From: Denitrobaculum tricleocarpae
Lineage (GTDB): Bacteria > Pseudomonadota > Alphaproteobacteria > Kiloniellales > Kiloniellaceae
Reading direction: 5' to 3'
Length of the DNA: 64,000 nucleotides
Assembly (NCBI RefSeq): GCF_007004665.1
Contig: NZ_ML660057.1
Span: forward strand, 186,001 to 250,000
The translations under genes and the position numbers were made by a program. Shown piece after piece: positions 26,341 to 35,569 of the stretch (position 1 is the stretch's first letter; each line of letters begins with the position of its first letter). Under the pieces are notes generated by a model. That model was not told where the DNA came from. It was given only the letters and a program-made list of their open reading frames with translations, and made no database searches.

Positions 26341-26991
26341 CTCTTGATCTCCAAGCTTTGTGGAGCCGGAACCGGTTTGGCAACCGCGACGGCGTAGTCC
26401 CGACGACGCCGGGGCAAGGGCCGGTCCATTGGAAGTCGTCCCCCGGGGTTCGCAATCGTCAGGCTTTCTCCCGCCGCAACTGTCACCTGCCGAAACAAAA
26501 AAGATGCCGAAAGGTCAGTTCCACAACGTTTGGTCGGTTCTTGCTTCGATAAAGTTCAAAAATACTCGCTGCCTCAGCAAGACGAGGCAGTGACGGGCGT
26601 TCCCCGTGGGCCTGCCGGTGATGATGTTTTTGAACCGGAAACGGACCAAACCCTACCTACTGAAACAACAAGACTTCGGACAATCTGGGCGCCGGGCGAA
26701 TACTCCCAGTGCTATCCGAATCCAGACCATATCCGAAAACACGTATCTGTCGCCGGGTGCTATCAACCAAGAGCTGTTCGAGCAGTCTCAAGCACCTGAA
26801 AAAACGGGATAACCGGACGCACCAATCACATAATCGCGAGCCGCCGTCCCAAATTTGAACGCTTCACCCGAAGTCGGCGACATACGCTATGAAACCACAC
26901 TGGAGAGCCGGAGACTGGCTCCCAAGAGTAGATAGAATTTGCCCCGACCGGAAACGAACCAGACCGGCACGGAAAAAGTGGGAGACGACCT
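26341..26991. other. 651-bp divergent intergenic region
   Basis: This gap separates the leftward paralogue pair from the rightward anti-sigma gene. One hairpin is visible: CGCTGCCTC (26567-26575) with GAGGCAGTG (26584-26592), one G-U pair. Short open frames in the gap have no ribosome sites and no recognisable products. Promoters in both directions are expected; I could not pick one with confidence. Confidence 0.4.
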
Positions 26992-27675
26992 TTGACCGAC
27001 GCACAGGAACAGCCGAACGATCAAGAGCTCATGAAGCTCCTGCCGTTCTATGTGAACCGCTCGCTTGACGAGGATGAACAGGCCTCCATCGAGGACTACT
27101 TGGCACGCTCCGAGGCCGCACGGATCGAACTCATATACCTCGAGCGGTTGCGCAATGCCGTCAAGCGGCAGTCTCTCGTCAATTCACCGGGCGAGCTTGG
27201 CCTGAAACGCCTGCAGAAAGATATCGCACCTAAAGGTATCGCCGGGAACGGCTCAGGCGCAGCCTGCGATACCCTCACTGGAAAACGGGCCAGCGATCTG
27301 GCTGGGCGAGCTCAACTGAGCGCCCGCGGCGAGGGCGTTGCCTTCTGGTGGCGGCACGTGGCCGTCGCCGCCTGCCTGACACTTGCCGTCTTCGCCGGTC
27401 TCTCGACGCAAGAGTGGCAGGATCGCGACGGCGAGCCGCAGCTTGCCGGCAGCGCCAGCGGCGCCGTGTTACAGGTCACCTTCAAACCCCACGCTACAGA
27501 GGCCGCTATCCGCTCGTTGTTGCTGGAAACCGGCCTCTCGATCAAGGAAGGCCCGTCTTCTCTGGGTATCTATTACTTAGACCTGGACGCGAGCGTGAAT
27601 GGTGCAACACTGAAATCCGCCCTGCAAAAACTGCGCAACCGTGCGGATGTTGTCGATACTGCTGAAATCGACTGA
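26992..27675 (+). CDS. Anti-sigma-factor-like membrane protein with propeptide-like outer domain
   Basis: A 227-residue protein. Residues 10-55 (LMKLLPFYVNRSLDEDEQ) resemble the cytoplasmic sigma-binding domain of zf-HC2 anti-sigma factors, but the zinc-binding His and CxxC are absent (SEAARIE). One transmembrane segment lies at about 120-140. The outer domain (about 150-227; LQVTFKPHATEAAIRSLLLE, then LQKLRNRADVVDTAEID) has the pattern of subtilisin-type propeptide/I9 domains and resembles the pro-region of the subtilase encoded 30 bp downstream. A TTG start at 26992 has GGGAG seven bases upstream. The cognate sigma factor may be the ECF protein at 36784-37380 (inference). Confidence 0.72.
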   Translation: MTDAQEQPNDQELMKLLPFYVNRSLDEDEQASIEDYLARSEAARIELIYLERLRNAVKRQSLVNSPGELGLKRLQKDIAPKGIAGNGSGAACDTLTGKRASDLAGRAQLSARGEGVAFWWRHVAVAACLTLAVFAGLSTQEWQDRDGEPQLAGSASGAVLQVTFKPHATEAAIRSLLLETGLSIKEGPSSLGIYYLDLDASVNGATLKSALQKLRNRADVVDTAEID

Positions 27676-27705
27676 CAGGAAATCGCTTCACACAAATTCG
27701 ACAGA

Positions 27706-29475
27706 ATGAGATTGAGTAGAAAGATGTTGGTAAAGACGTTCATGGCTATGGGCCTTGCGACAAGCCTGCTTGCGCTGTCGCAGTCACCCCTCGAGGCGCA
27801 GAGCCCGACGAGTTCACCAACTGTGCCTGGCACCGCCGGAGAACCGCCACGGCAACCGGGGTCGCCCACTCCAGCATCGGACCCCGCCCCCACTCCGTCC
27901 AAGCCCTCGCCATCGAGGCCATCCACGGCCCCCTCGACGCAGAACCCAAACGGCAGCCAGACGCAACCCAACCCGACCGGCGGCGGCGGCCGCCCCCAGG
28001 GTCAACCTCAGGGTCAGCCGCAGGGCCAGCCTCAAGGACGGCCGGATGGAATCGGGATGCATCGCCTCATCGGGCCGCAGTGTTTTCGTCCCGGCGACCT
28101 GCTGATTATCGAAGGCAGGGGACTGGACGCCGCACGCGGGTTTTCGCTTGAGCTGGAGCTGCCTGGCGATTACCGCCGGCTCGAGATCGAGGTCAACACC
28201 TGGCAGAGTTCCCGGCTCATCGCCCGCCTTGCTGACTCTTCACGCCTGAAGGGCGGACATCGATATGGTCTGGTTCTGATTGATCCCCATGGGCGGCTCG
28301 TCAAAGGTCCGGTACCTGTGGTCGAGTTCGAACTCTGCCAACTGGCGGCGAACCAGACCACGTCCCCGGACCTGGAACCCGCATCGCAGAACCTGAATCA
28401 GGCCGTGCCTGATGAGGTTACTCTTCTCACCGGCGTGCAAGACAGCGATCCGGAAGGAACCGTCACCGCGCTTGGCTATGGCGTCGCCCAGCGCGTAGAG
28501 CTCGCTGCTTTGGGCCAGGAGATTCTGCGTCTCTCCGTGCCGGCCTCCAAAACCCTTACCGAAGCCGTAAGCGAGCTGCAGACAGCCTTGCCCAATGCCA
28601 TCGTGGATGTGAACTCACTTTATGAGATTCAAAACGGGCCGCGGTACTATGCGAAACGTGCGATCAACTGGACCGATGACTTCTTGAGCTGCGCCCAGGG
28701 CGGTCACGGCATCCGGATCGGCCTGATCGATAGCGGCCTCGACCTGAGCCACCCGGCACTTTCTGAACAAAGCATCGTGCAGAAATCCTTCATCGACCGC
28801 GAGCAAAACCCGGAAGGGCTCGATCATGCGACGGGGATCGCGGCCTTACTGATCGGAAGGCCCGGAGTCGGTACGCCGATCGGTCTGCTTCCCGCCGCCC
28901 GGCTTTACGTCGCCGAGGTTTTCGAGCGAGATGACGACGGCCCCTCGAAAGCTTCCAGTTTCCGCCTCGCCATCGCGCTTGACTGGCTGGCGCAGGAAAG
29001 GCTGCGCGTGGTCAACCTTTCATTCGCCGGACCAAGAAACGCGGTCTTCTCAGCCAGTCTTGCCCAGGCCAGCCGGCAAGGTATGGTTCTGGTGGCCGCC
29101 GCCGGCAATTTCGGTGCTGATGCGCCCCCCGCCTTTCCGGCCGCGGAAAAGTCTGTACTCGCAGTCACTGCGGTCGATTCCCGCAACCGGCTATACACCA
29201 AGGCCAACCAGGGCAGTCACATCGAGTTTGCCGCCCCGGGCGTCGACGTCTGGACAGCCAAAACCGGTGGCGGTGGCGCTTATCGCAGCGGAACCTCTTT
29301 TGCCGCGCCCTATGTCGCCGCTATCGTTGCGGCTGAACTTTCGCTTAATCCCCGGCAGTCGAACGGACTGATCGTAGAAGGAATCCGGCGCAGCGCCCGG
29401 GACATCGGCAACGACGGGAGAGACACGAAATTCGGTTGGGGCCTGGTTCGCGCCCCCAAACCCTGCAGGGATTGA
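27706..29475 (+). CDS. Exported S8 subtilisin-like serine protease
   Basis: A 589-residue protein with a signal peptide (about 1-31), a Pro/Gln/Gly-rich linker (about 32-112), an unassigned beta-rich domain (about 115-215) and a propeptide-like region (about 240-315). The S8 catalytic domain starts near residue 330, with the triad D342 (LIDSGLD), H374 (GLDHATGI) and S531 (SGTSFAAPYVAA). All catalytic residues are present, so it should be active in the periplasm or outside. It follows the anti-sigma-like gene by 30 bp. The start is uncertain between 27706 and 27724. Processing of envelope proteins or of the anti-sigma domain is a plausible role. Confidence 0.92.
   Translation: MRLSRKMLVKTFMAMGLATSLLALSQSPLEAQSPTSSPTVPGTAGEPPRQPGSPTPASDPAPTPSKPSPSRPSTAPSTQNPNGSQTQPNPTGGGGRPQGQPQGQPQGQPQGRPDGIGMHRLIGPQCFRPGDLLIIEGRGLDAARGFSLELELPGDYRRLEIEVNTWQSSRLIARLADSSRLKGGHRYGLVLIDPHGRLVKGPVPVVEFELCQLAANQTTSPDLEPASQNLNQAVPDEVTLLTGVQDSDPEGTVTALGYGVAQRVELAALGQEILRLSVPASKTLTEAVSELQTALPNAIVDVNSLYEIQNGPRYYAKRAINWTDDFLSCAQGGHGIRIGLIDSGLDLSHPALSEQSIVQKSFIDREQNPEGLDHATGIAALLIGRPGVGTPIGLLPAARLYVAEVFERDDDGPSKASSFRLAIALDWLAQERLRVVNLSFAGPRNAVFSASLAQASRQGMVLVAAAGNFGADAPPAFPAAEKSVLAVTAVDSRNRLYTKANQGSHIEFAAPGVDVWTAKTGGGGAYRSGTSFAAPYVAAIVAAELSLNPRQSNGLIVEGIRRSARDIGNDGRDTKFGWGLVRAPKPCRD
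27994..28041 (+). repeat. Four 12-bp repeats encoding PQGQ units
   Basis: Four in-frame units encode PQGQ-PQGQ-PQGQ-PQGR in the linker of the subtilase, about residues 97-112. Such slippage-prone repeats may vary in number between strains. Confidence 0.85.
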
Positions 29476-29737
29476 AGGCAAAGCGTCAGACCCGGGCCGG
29501 CTCACGCCCGGGGACCCGGCTCGGAACCCACGCTGCGCGCTGCGGCGCTATCGCCACCTCAGGCCAAATAGAGGAAAAAAACCATTATAATCATAAAAAT
29601 CAAATAGGTAGAGTTTTTTTGAACGTTTGCTTACCTGGGGCGACAAATAGAAGAGTAGGACGCTTCATGTTGCTGGAAGAAACCGGAATTGATTGAAGTG
29701 TCGGCGTTTCCACCCCGCGACCCTCAGGTGCATTGCC

Positions 29738-29986
29738 ATGTTAATTGCAAAAAAATCACCGGACTATTTCTTCGATATCCTCACGTACGGTCTGATTATG
29801 TTCGTCGTGGGCAGTGTGATTTATTTTTACACTCTGAACATTCCCAGCTTTGACATCGCCATAAAAGAAACCCGCTTGGGCCTGCTCGCCTTTGTCGGCT
29901 TCGGCCTGGCCGTCGTGGGTGCCTTCATCACATTTGTTTCTTCGATTCTTTGGTACCTGGCAAGGCTTCACGACAACGAATCCTGA
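29738..29986 (+). CDS. Small two-TM membrane protein, unknown
   Basis: An 82-residue protein with two strong hydrophobic segments, about 12-31 (ILTYGLIMFVVGSVIYFYTL) and 47-74 (LGLLAFVGFGLAVVGAF onward). The ATG at 29738 has CAGGTG nine bases upstream; the frame extends to 29693 without a better site. I do not recognise the family. It lies 262 bp after the subtilase in an AT-rich stretch and 90 bp before an exported protein of unknown function. Confidence 0.6.
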   Translation: MLIAKKSPDYFFDILTYGLIMFVVGSVIYFYTLNIPSFDIAIKETRLGLLAFVGFGLAVVGAFITFVSSILWYLARLHDNES

Positions 29987-30076
29987 AACAGGAGCCCGGC
30001 CTCTAGCGCGCGGTGCATACGCCAGACCCCGTTCCTGCCCCGGACAAGAAACCCGCATATGAGGAAAGGAAGCAGC

Positions 30077-30661
30077 ATGACGAAAACGGCACTTGTATTC
30101 ATGACGGCAACGCTCACGCTCTCCACCACGGTTCCTTCCCTGGCGCAGGAATCGCGGGCATTGCGTAAGCCTTTCTATGAGACGGAGACCGAGCACTGTA
30201 CGCTTAAGGCTTCGAATGAGCGTTCGGGCGGCTCACTGCGCCTGGACATCGGCAGAAAAGATCCAGATCACGCCTGCGCTTTCACAGAAGCGGAGACAGT
30301 CGCGCTCTTCACCAGGATCCTCGACGCCCATCAGCAAAACAACAGCGGCGGTTCATACACATCGCTCATGCTCGGATCCCTGAGCCACTATTCCTGGATG
30401 CAGCGCTATCTGATGGAAACCGCGCGTCGGGACGAGAACTGGTCTCAGAAGATAGGCAGACCGATCGCAGGACACGAAAACACCTATGTGAACAGCATTC
30501 TGAATCGCCCCGAGATGATCGAAGTTTTCAACAAGGCCGGCGCAAAGCATGGCTATCGCTTCAGCGGCGCAAGTTGCGAAAAGGTATTCATTTCTGACAA
30601 CGGCCTGCCCTACGACGCCTTCTGCTGGATCGAAATGACACCAGGTGAGCCTGATCAGTGA
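30077..30661 (+). CDS. Exported protein of unknown function
   Basis: A 194-residue protein with a signal peptide (MTKTALVFMTATLTLSTTVP, cleavage near SLAQES). The mature part is soluble with four cysteines (EHCTLKA, HACAFTE, ASCEKVF, AFCWIEM), likely two disulfides in the periplasm. I see no catalytic motif and do not recognise the family. The ATG at 30077 has AAGGAA upstream; an upstream in-frame ATG at 30059 adds six residues. Confidence 0.68.
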   Translation: MTKTALVFMTATLTLSTTVPSLAQESRALRKPFYETETEHCTLKASNERSGGSLRLDIGRKDPDHACAFTEAETVALFTRILDAHQQNNSGGSYTSLMLGSLSHYSWMQRYLMETARRDENWSQKIGRPIAGHENTYVNSILNRPEMIEVFNKAGAKHGYRFSGASCEKVFISDNGLPYDAFCWIEMTPGEPDQ

Positions 30662-30739
30662 TATCCCGTCTGTCGTTCAGGCACGCTGCCGGTCCGAGTA
30701 ACAACCGACACAATCCCTGTCACTCGCGGTTAAGCTCCA

Positions 30740-31723
30740 ATGCGTAATCAGATAGCCATCCGCATGCTGTTGCTGGTCGCCGGCACTGTTGCCTATGGCT
30801 ATTACGGGGTAGAGTTCATGACGGGATCTCCCGCAGCCGACGTGCTGGCGTGGTGGTGGGAACAGGGCGAGGGACATGTCCCAATTCTCCTATGCCTTAC
30901 CGCCCTGCTCGCCTTTCCCTTTCTCTTGAGTCTTTGGATCGACACCTGGATCGCCATCGCGTGGGGAAATCCCGTCGACTACGTTTTCCTGGGCCCGACA
31001 CTTGAGATCGATAAGAGAAACTACTATGCCGTGGATGATCCCACACAAGAACGCCTGACGATCCGACTGCCTTCCGTCCCCTACGGCAGAACCCTCACAA
31101 GCAGGATTGATCGTCTTTTCGCGGCCCATAAAATGATCCGCCTGGGCTCAGACCCGCGGCTCGTCGATACTTTCATGGGACACAACACGCGTTCACGGAG
31201 CCTGACGGCTGTCATGCACTACGTCGCACTGTTCTGGGGCCTGGCCGCGCTCGCACAGATCGTCATTCAATACGGCCTGGAATCCGGTCAGCCCGTCTCG
31301 ATCTCTTATCTGTTGACGGTCCTGGCAGTCTCTCTCTCGCCGCTGGTTGCTTTCCATGTCCTGCTGCTTGTTTCCGGCCATTTCATCGCCCGAATGCGTT
31401 TTGGAGCCTGCGGGGAAGCCCCCCGCATCGTCCATGACATCGGACTGAAGCCGGGAGACCAGCTCACAGTCCAACTCGTTAAAAGCGCGCGCGCGGGAAA
31501 GAACAACCTCAAAAAGCGTCTCTTTCTCGTCGAATGGCCTTCAAAGGAAGGACTCATGGTCACTGCGGTTATGGCTTTCTATATGAACGGAGAAACGAAC
31601 GCGGGAATCAAGGAACTGGAGGGTTTGGCGAAAAAACAGGATCACATCGACTGTGCGGTCACCGAACACTATGAACTCCGCCCTCTTCTCTTCACCGAAC
31701 CGCAAGCGATCGACTGGTGCTGA
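30740..31723 (+). CDS. Four-TM membrane protein of unknown function
   Basis: A 327-residue protein with predicted membrane segments near 6-24, 48-72, 160-182 and 188-213. A soluble loop (about 75-155) and a C-terminal soluble domain (about 215-327) follow charged stretches. I recognise no family. It is followed after 19 bp by a convergent gene, and preceded by an exported protein on the same strand, 78 bp away. It may form a unit with the preceding exported and two-TM proteins, but no shared function is visible. Confidence 0.66.
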   Translation: MRNQIAIRMLLLVAGTVAYGYYGVEFMTGSPAADVLAWWWEQGEGHVPILLCLTALLAFPFLLSLWIDTWIAIAWGNPVDYVFLGPTLEIDKRNYYAVDDPTQERLTIRLPSVPYGRTLTSRIDRLFAAHKMIRLGSDPRLVDTFMGHNTRSRSLTAVMHYVALFWGLAALAQIVIQYGLESGQPVSISYLLTVLAVSLSPLVAFHVLLLVSGHFIARMRFGACGEAPRIVHDIGLKPGDQLTVQLVKSARAGKNNLKKRLFLVEWPSKEGLMVTAVMAFYMNGETNAGIKELEGLAKKQDHIDCAVTEHYELRPLLFTEPQAIDWC

Positions 31724-31742
31724 TCTGAGAAGAAGAGTCCGC

Positions 31743-32102
31743 TCAATTCCGCGCCATCAGCGCGACAGCATTACCAACTAGCAGACAGGCTAAAAGGCTT
31801 GCTCCTTGCACCAGGGGATACATGAGAAGATGCCATGGATCGCTGAATTCCAGCGCATAGGCAGGGACTGCCGCGACCATCGATGCGATCCCGCACTGGA
31901 TCCAAATCAAGGCAACACCTGGCCGCAGATAGTGGACCAGCATCCCATAGACAACCACCGTCAGAACAAGCAATAGGACGATGGCACTGTAAAGGCTGTA
32001 GTACGCAGAGTCGTAAGGTGAATTGGGCAGAAGGCCGAACAGGCATCCGCTGATCAGATGCAACGGAACAATCACATAAGTGGCGTAGCTGGATAGCTTC
32101 AT
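31743..32102 (-). CDS. Small four-TM membrane protein, unknown
   Basis: A 119-residue, very hydrophobic protein with about four membrane helices (YATYVIVPLHLISGCLFGLL, LYSAIVLLLVLTVVVYGMLV, LIWIQCGIASMVAAVPAYA, PLVQGASLLACLLVGNAVAL). I prefer the ATG at 32102 to the TTG at 32111, although its ribosome site is weak. A factor-independent terminator on the same strand lies only about 27-75 bp upstream of this start, so expression may be controlled by a leader RNA, or the gene may have its own promoter after the terminator. Confidence 0.62.
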   Translation of the reverse strand: MKLSSYATYVIVPLHLISGCLFGLLPNSPYDSAYYSLYSAIVLLLVLTVVVYGMLVHYLRPGVALIWIQCGIASMVAAVPAYALEFSDPWHLLMYPLVQGASLLACLLVGNAVALMARN

Positions 32103-32128
32103 AGCCTGCAAGAGTTTCAGACGGCTGG

Positions 32129-32176
32129 AAAAAAGTGGGACAGTCGAACGCTATCGGCAAAGCGCCCGACTGTCCC
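32129..32176 (-). terminator. Strong factor-independent terminator on the minus strand
   Basis: CGACTGTCCC (32167-32176) and GGGACAGTCG (32137-32146) form a perfect 10-bp stem. Read on the minus strand it is followed by AC and six T (A-run at 32129-32134). It lies directly upstream of the small membrane gene and downstream of no recognised minus-strand gene, so it ends a leader or a non-coding transcript. Confidence 0.75.
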
Positions 32177-32202
32177 GGCCGAACCAAGACGGAATGTTCA
32201 AC

Positions 32203-32293
32203 GTCTCGGTTGGTCACATGACCACCGGCAGGTGGAAGTATGGAATCAGCGGCTTCATACTTGAGCCGTATTCCTACGTCGCGGCATCACGGC
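32203..32293 (-). ncRNA. Candidate structured leader or small RNA
   Basis: A run of inverted repeats lies just before the minus-strand terminator: CCACC-GGCA-GGTGG (32222-32235), AAGTATG (32236-32242) with CATACTT (32256-32262), and GCCGT (32265-32269) with ACGGC (32289-32293). No matching known riboswitch came to mind. Strand is assigned from the terminator that follows at 32129-32176. This is a structural suggestion only. Confidence 0.35.
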
Positions 32294-32299
32294 AAAAGG

Positions 32300-33376
32300 T
32301 TCAAAAAAAATGCTGCGATGATTTTTCTTACGGGAGCCAGGGAATGATCGCCCAAGCGCTGCGCATCCATGCATCGAGCTCTCTTCCTCCAGGAGTGTTT
32401 ACCCCCCCTGAAAACTCCACCCCAGAACTGACACTCAACCCTTCAGCGACGCCGTCTTCGCCCCAGGGCCCACCCGGACGATACATCTACCTTAAATAAG
32501 CGTGTTTGTAGGATTTCGCTCCGACTTTTCGCTGTTTTTTCCGCCTCACCAGCGAATTAATTCTGACGTCATGAACATCAGTGATCTCGGACTCAAAACG
32601 CCTCCAATCGCCTATTGGTTCAATCGCTCATCGCCTTTTGGGACATCAGGTTGCCACGATTTGATTGTGCGTATTCAAATTATTTTTCCAGCTGATTTTA
32701 ATCAAAAAAGCATCCAAGAAAAACACATAATATATTGTTATTATTAGATTTTTTAACGATTAACCGCACCATCCGACCAGATGCGATGCAAATGTGCATC
32801 ATCTTTGTGCAGCGCTTCGGGTTCATGTCTACCGCATTCGCATGTATGACGTTGTGTGTTCACGCGATGTTATTGCAAATGCCACTCATCGCTGTATCGG
32901 TGCGTGGACAACATGAAAGCGATTAGTTCGTAAGCAAATAAATGAGAGTGTCAGATTTTCAGAAAAGGTATTTTTTCTACCATTTGTAGATTTTTTGGCC
33001 TGTTCGCAGACAGCGGCAAAAGTCTTCAGGCCTGTTGGGACAGCTTGCCTGATTGACGCGTAAAAAACGCGGCATCGCCGCAGTGTAACTGGGAACGTCG
33101 GATATTGGCAGATAGGGAGACCGACCTGAGACACCACCGCGACTCACGGCCGTTTCGGCAGACGGTAGATGGCATTTACGCGTATCGCTCTCCGTACGGC
33201 TATCATGACTGACATTTTATTAAGTAACAAAATATCAAAATTCGGCTTTTATACTTTATTTACTTAACGTTATTTAAATAATAATGTGATAATTACTTGT
33301 GCAAATACAATATATTTCACAATAGGTGAATTGAATGTTCCCCTCACTTCAAATAAAAGCGTACCAGGAGTAAATC
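32300..33376. other. Long AT-rich non-coding region
   Basis: About 1.1 kb without a convincing gene. Visible elements are the hairpin GATGCA-AATG-TGCATC (32785-32800) and, near the barrel gene, TTAAGTAA (33220-33227) with TTACTTAA (33260-33267). The last 180 bases are very AT-rich and probably hold the promoter of the barrel-sigma operon. Short open frames here have poor starts and unlikely composition. Confidence 0.5.
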
Positions 33377-35557
33377 TTGGGACTCCCAAACCACTTGTCC
33401 TGCGACGGGTTCAGCCAGGGGCGGAGGCCAGTCTGCACCCCCTACGCCTGCCGCGCAGCGGTCGATGGCGGTGCGATACCTCGCGCATTGTCTCGGGCAA
33501 TCGTGCTTGCATTTGTAGGCTTTATCCTGCTGGGCGCGACAGCCTTTGGGCAGGAAACGGACGATACGCAGAAATTGGACGGCACGGCCCAAGATCAGTG
33601 GACTGCAACACTGGCTCCCGCCAAAAACGGCGACAGCTACGGGCCGCTCGAAGAGATTGTGATCAGGATTCCCGACGATGTCCCTTTCGAGATCCTTCTG
33701 CGTTTGGGGTTGGAAGTCGATGCCATTGACGTAACCCCTCTTCTCGCGTTTGAGGATCAGTCATTCACCTACCGCCCGCAGCAAGCCCTGGAGCCGGGTG
33801 AACACGAATTGCGCATGATTGAACTCACCCCTGACGGCGAGGTCATCGCGCGCGGAAGCTGGGTCCTCTTTGTCTCTGGAGATGCGGGCATTGCCGATGT
33901 CAGCCCGGACGTAGATCCCTTCTCTTTGTCCGCGACGAATTCCGTCGAATTCAGCCAAAGACTCGATGACAAGGGCTTCTCAAACCAACCCGCGCGCGGG
34001 CAGGTCTCCGGTGGCGGGTACGCCGATACCGCCTATAGCGCCGGGCGCTGGTCGGTCACCGGAAATGCAAACTATCTCTTAGAAACCCAAAAGGCTCGCT
34101 CGTCAACCGGACGCAGGTTTGATCTGGGAGAGTACAATTTCAATACCCGCTTCGATGGCGAAGACATCTTTGGCCAGGTTGCGTTAGGCCATCAAAGTCT
34201 GGATATCGACAATTACATCATGTCGAACTACAGCCGCCGCGGACTTTCCGCCAGCCTCGGCAGCGCCGATGAAATGATTGCGGTCACCGGGTTCAGCTTC
34301 CTGCCTGAGAGCACCGTCGGCAGCGAGAACATCACCGGCCTGGGCGACAGTGACAACCGGCTTATGGGTTTTCAGGCCACGGCGCACCCGGTTCCGGCCT
34401 GGGGTCAGGATTTCTCCGTCACAGGTATCTACTACAACGGCCAGGGAAGCAACGGCGGCTTCGGCATTGGCGGAGACACCATCGTGAACGAGGGCGATGG
34501 ATGGGGCGTGACTGTCGAACACTTCCTCTTTGAGCGCAGCCTGCAACTCACCGGACAGTATGCCCGCAGCAACTTCGAACAGGGTGACGTCGTTGTCGGC
34601 GAGGACGAAGCTCAGGGAGATGCCTGGTCGTTCGCTGCGGCCTACACGCCGTTCCAGTCCGAGGAGATAGGGGGTGAGTATCTGAGCGTCACGATCGGCG
34701 CTCAATACGAACGCGTGGATACCTTCTTCAACAGCCTGGCCAACTCATCCCTGGCAGCGGATCGTGAGAGTGTTCTGCTTTACTCCGACATCAATTGGGG
34801 AAGCGTCTCGGCGAACGCGCAGGCACTGTACCAGACGAACAATGTTGACGATCTGGAAGAACTTCCAACCGAACGCCTGTCGAGTTATCAGTTTTCCGCA
34901 AACTACTACCCAACAATAGATCCCCCGGCCGAGGGCGAGACCGATTGGTTTGGCCAGCCCTTCTTGAACCTCAATGCAGGGACGGCAGGCAACAAACGGA
35001 TCAAGACTCCCGAGGCTTATCTGGGAACAGATACGGACAATCAGAATTACTCGGTCACACTGGGTGGAGGATCGAGCTACGGGGCTTGGGGCTGGCAACT
35101 ATCCGAGACCTTCTCAGGCTTCCTCGACCGCACGAATCAGTCTTCGGACTCGACCAACTACATGACTGATGTCTCCGCGAATTGGGCAGTCAGCGATGCC
35201 GTGCAGGTAAACAGCGGCGTTCAGTGGAGCCGGTTCAAGGACAAGATGTTCGATACCCGAACCAATAGCATCAACCTCAATCTGGGCCTCCAGGCCGAGA
35301 TTATTCCCGAAACCCTGAATACGGCGCTGAACTACAATTTGAACCTCCTGACCGGCGACGGCGACACACCTGATAACACCATCGCGAACGGCGAGATCGT
35401 ATGGACGATCCTTCCCCCCACTGAGAACTATGTCGGGGTCGCGCTTGCGTTTCAGGGTCTTGTGGAGAATAGAGATGGCAACAGTGACAAAAGCTTCGAC
35501 GGTACGGATTGGCAGGCTTTCGGACTTTTGCGGATTTCCGCACCCGTTAGCTACTGA
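33377..35557 (+). CDS. Outer-membrane beta-barrel protein
   Basis: A 726-residue exported protein. The TTG start at 33377 has AGGAG six bases upstream. It gives an unusually long charged N-region (about 40 residues) before the signal core AIVLAFVGFILLGATAFG. An Ig-like periplasmic domain covers about 80-170. The remaining about 500 residues alternate polar and aromatic residues in short strands (FNTRFDGEDIFGQVALGH, LSVTIGAQYERVDTF), typical of a barrel, and the chain ends in Tyr as outer-membrane proteins often do. It is the first gene of an operon with a beta-rich exported protein and an ECF sigma factor. Confidence 0.8.
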   Translation: MGLPNHLSCDGFSQGRRPVCTPYACRAAVDGGAIPRALSRAIVLAFVGFILLGATAFGQETDDTQKLDGTAQDQWTATLAPAKNGDSYGPLEEIVIRIPDDVPFEILLRLGLEVDAIDVTPLLAFEDQSFTYRPQQALEPGEHELRMIELTPDGEVIARGSWVLFVSGDAGIADVSPDVDPFSLSATNSVEFSQRLDDKGFSNQPARGQVSGGGYADTAYSAGRWSVTGNANYLLETQKARSSTGRRFDLGEYNFNTRFDGEDIFGQVALGHQSLDIDNYIMSNYSRRGLSASLGSADEMIAVTGFSFLPESTVGSENITGLGDSDNRLMGFQATAHPVPAWGQDFSVTGIYYNGQGSNGGFGIGGDTIVNEGDGWGVTVEHFLFERSLQLTGQYARSNFEQGDVVVGEDEAQGDAWSFAAAYTPFQSEEIGGEYLSVTIGAQYERVDTFFNSLANSSLAADRESVLLYSDINWGSVSANAQALYQTNNVDDLEELPTERLSSYQFSANYYPTIDPPAEGETDWFGQPFLNLNAGTAGNKRIKTPEAYLGTDTDNQNYSVTLGGGSSYGAWGWQLSETFSGFLDRTNQSSDSTNYMTDVSANWAVSDAVQVNSGVQWSRFKDKMFDTRTNSINLNLGLQAEIIPETLNTALNYNLNLLTGDGDTPDNTIANGEIVWTILPPTENYVGVALAFQGLVENRDGNSDKSFDGTDWQAFGLLRISAPVSY

Positions 35558-35569
35558 TGGAGAGATTTG

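Noticed and set aside
32194-32499. A 101-codon plus-strand frame
   Set aside because: It overlaps the hairpin series, lacks a ribosome site and has unlikely composition.
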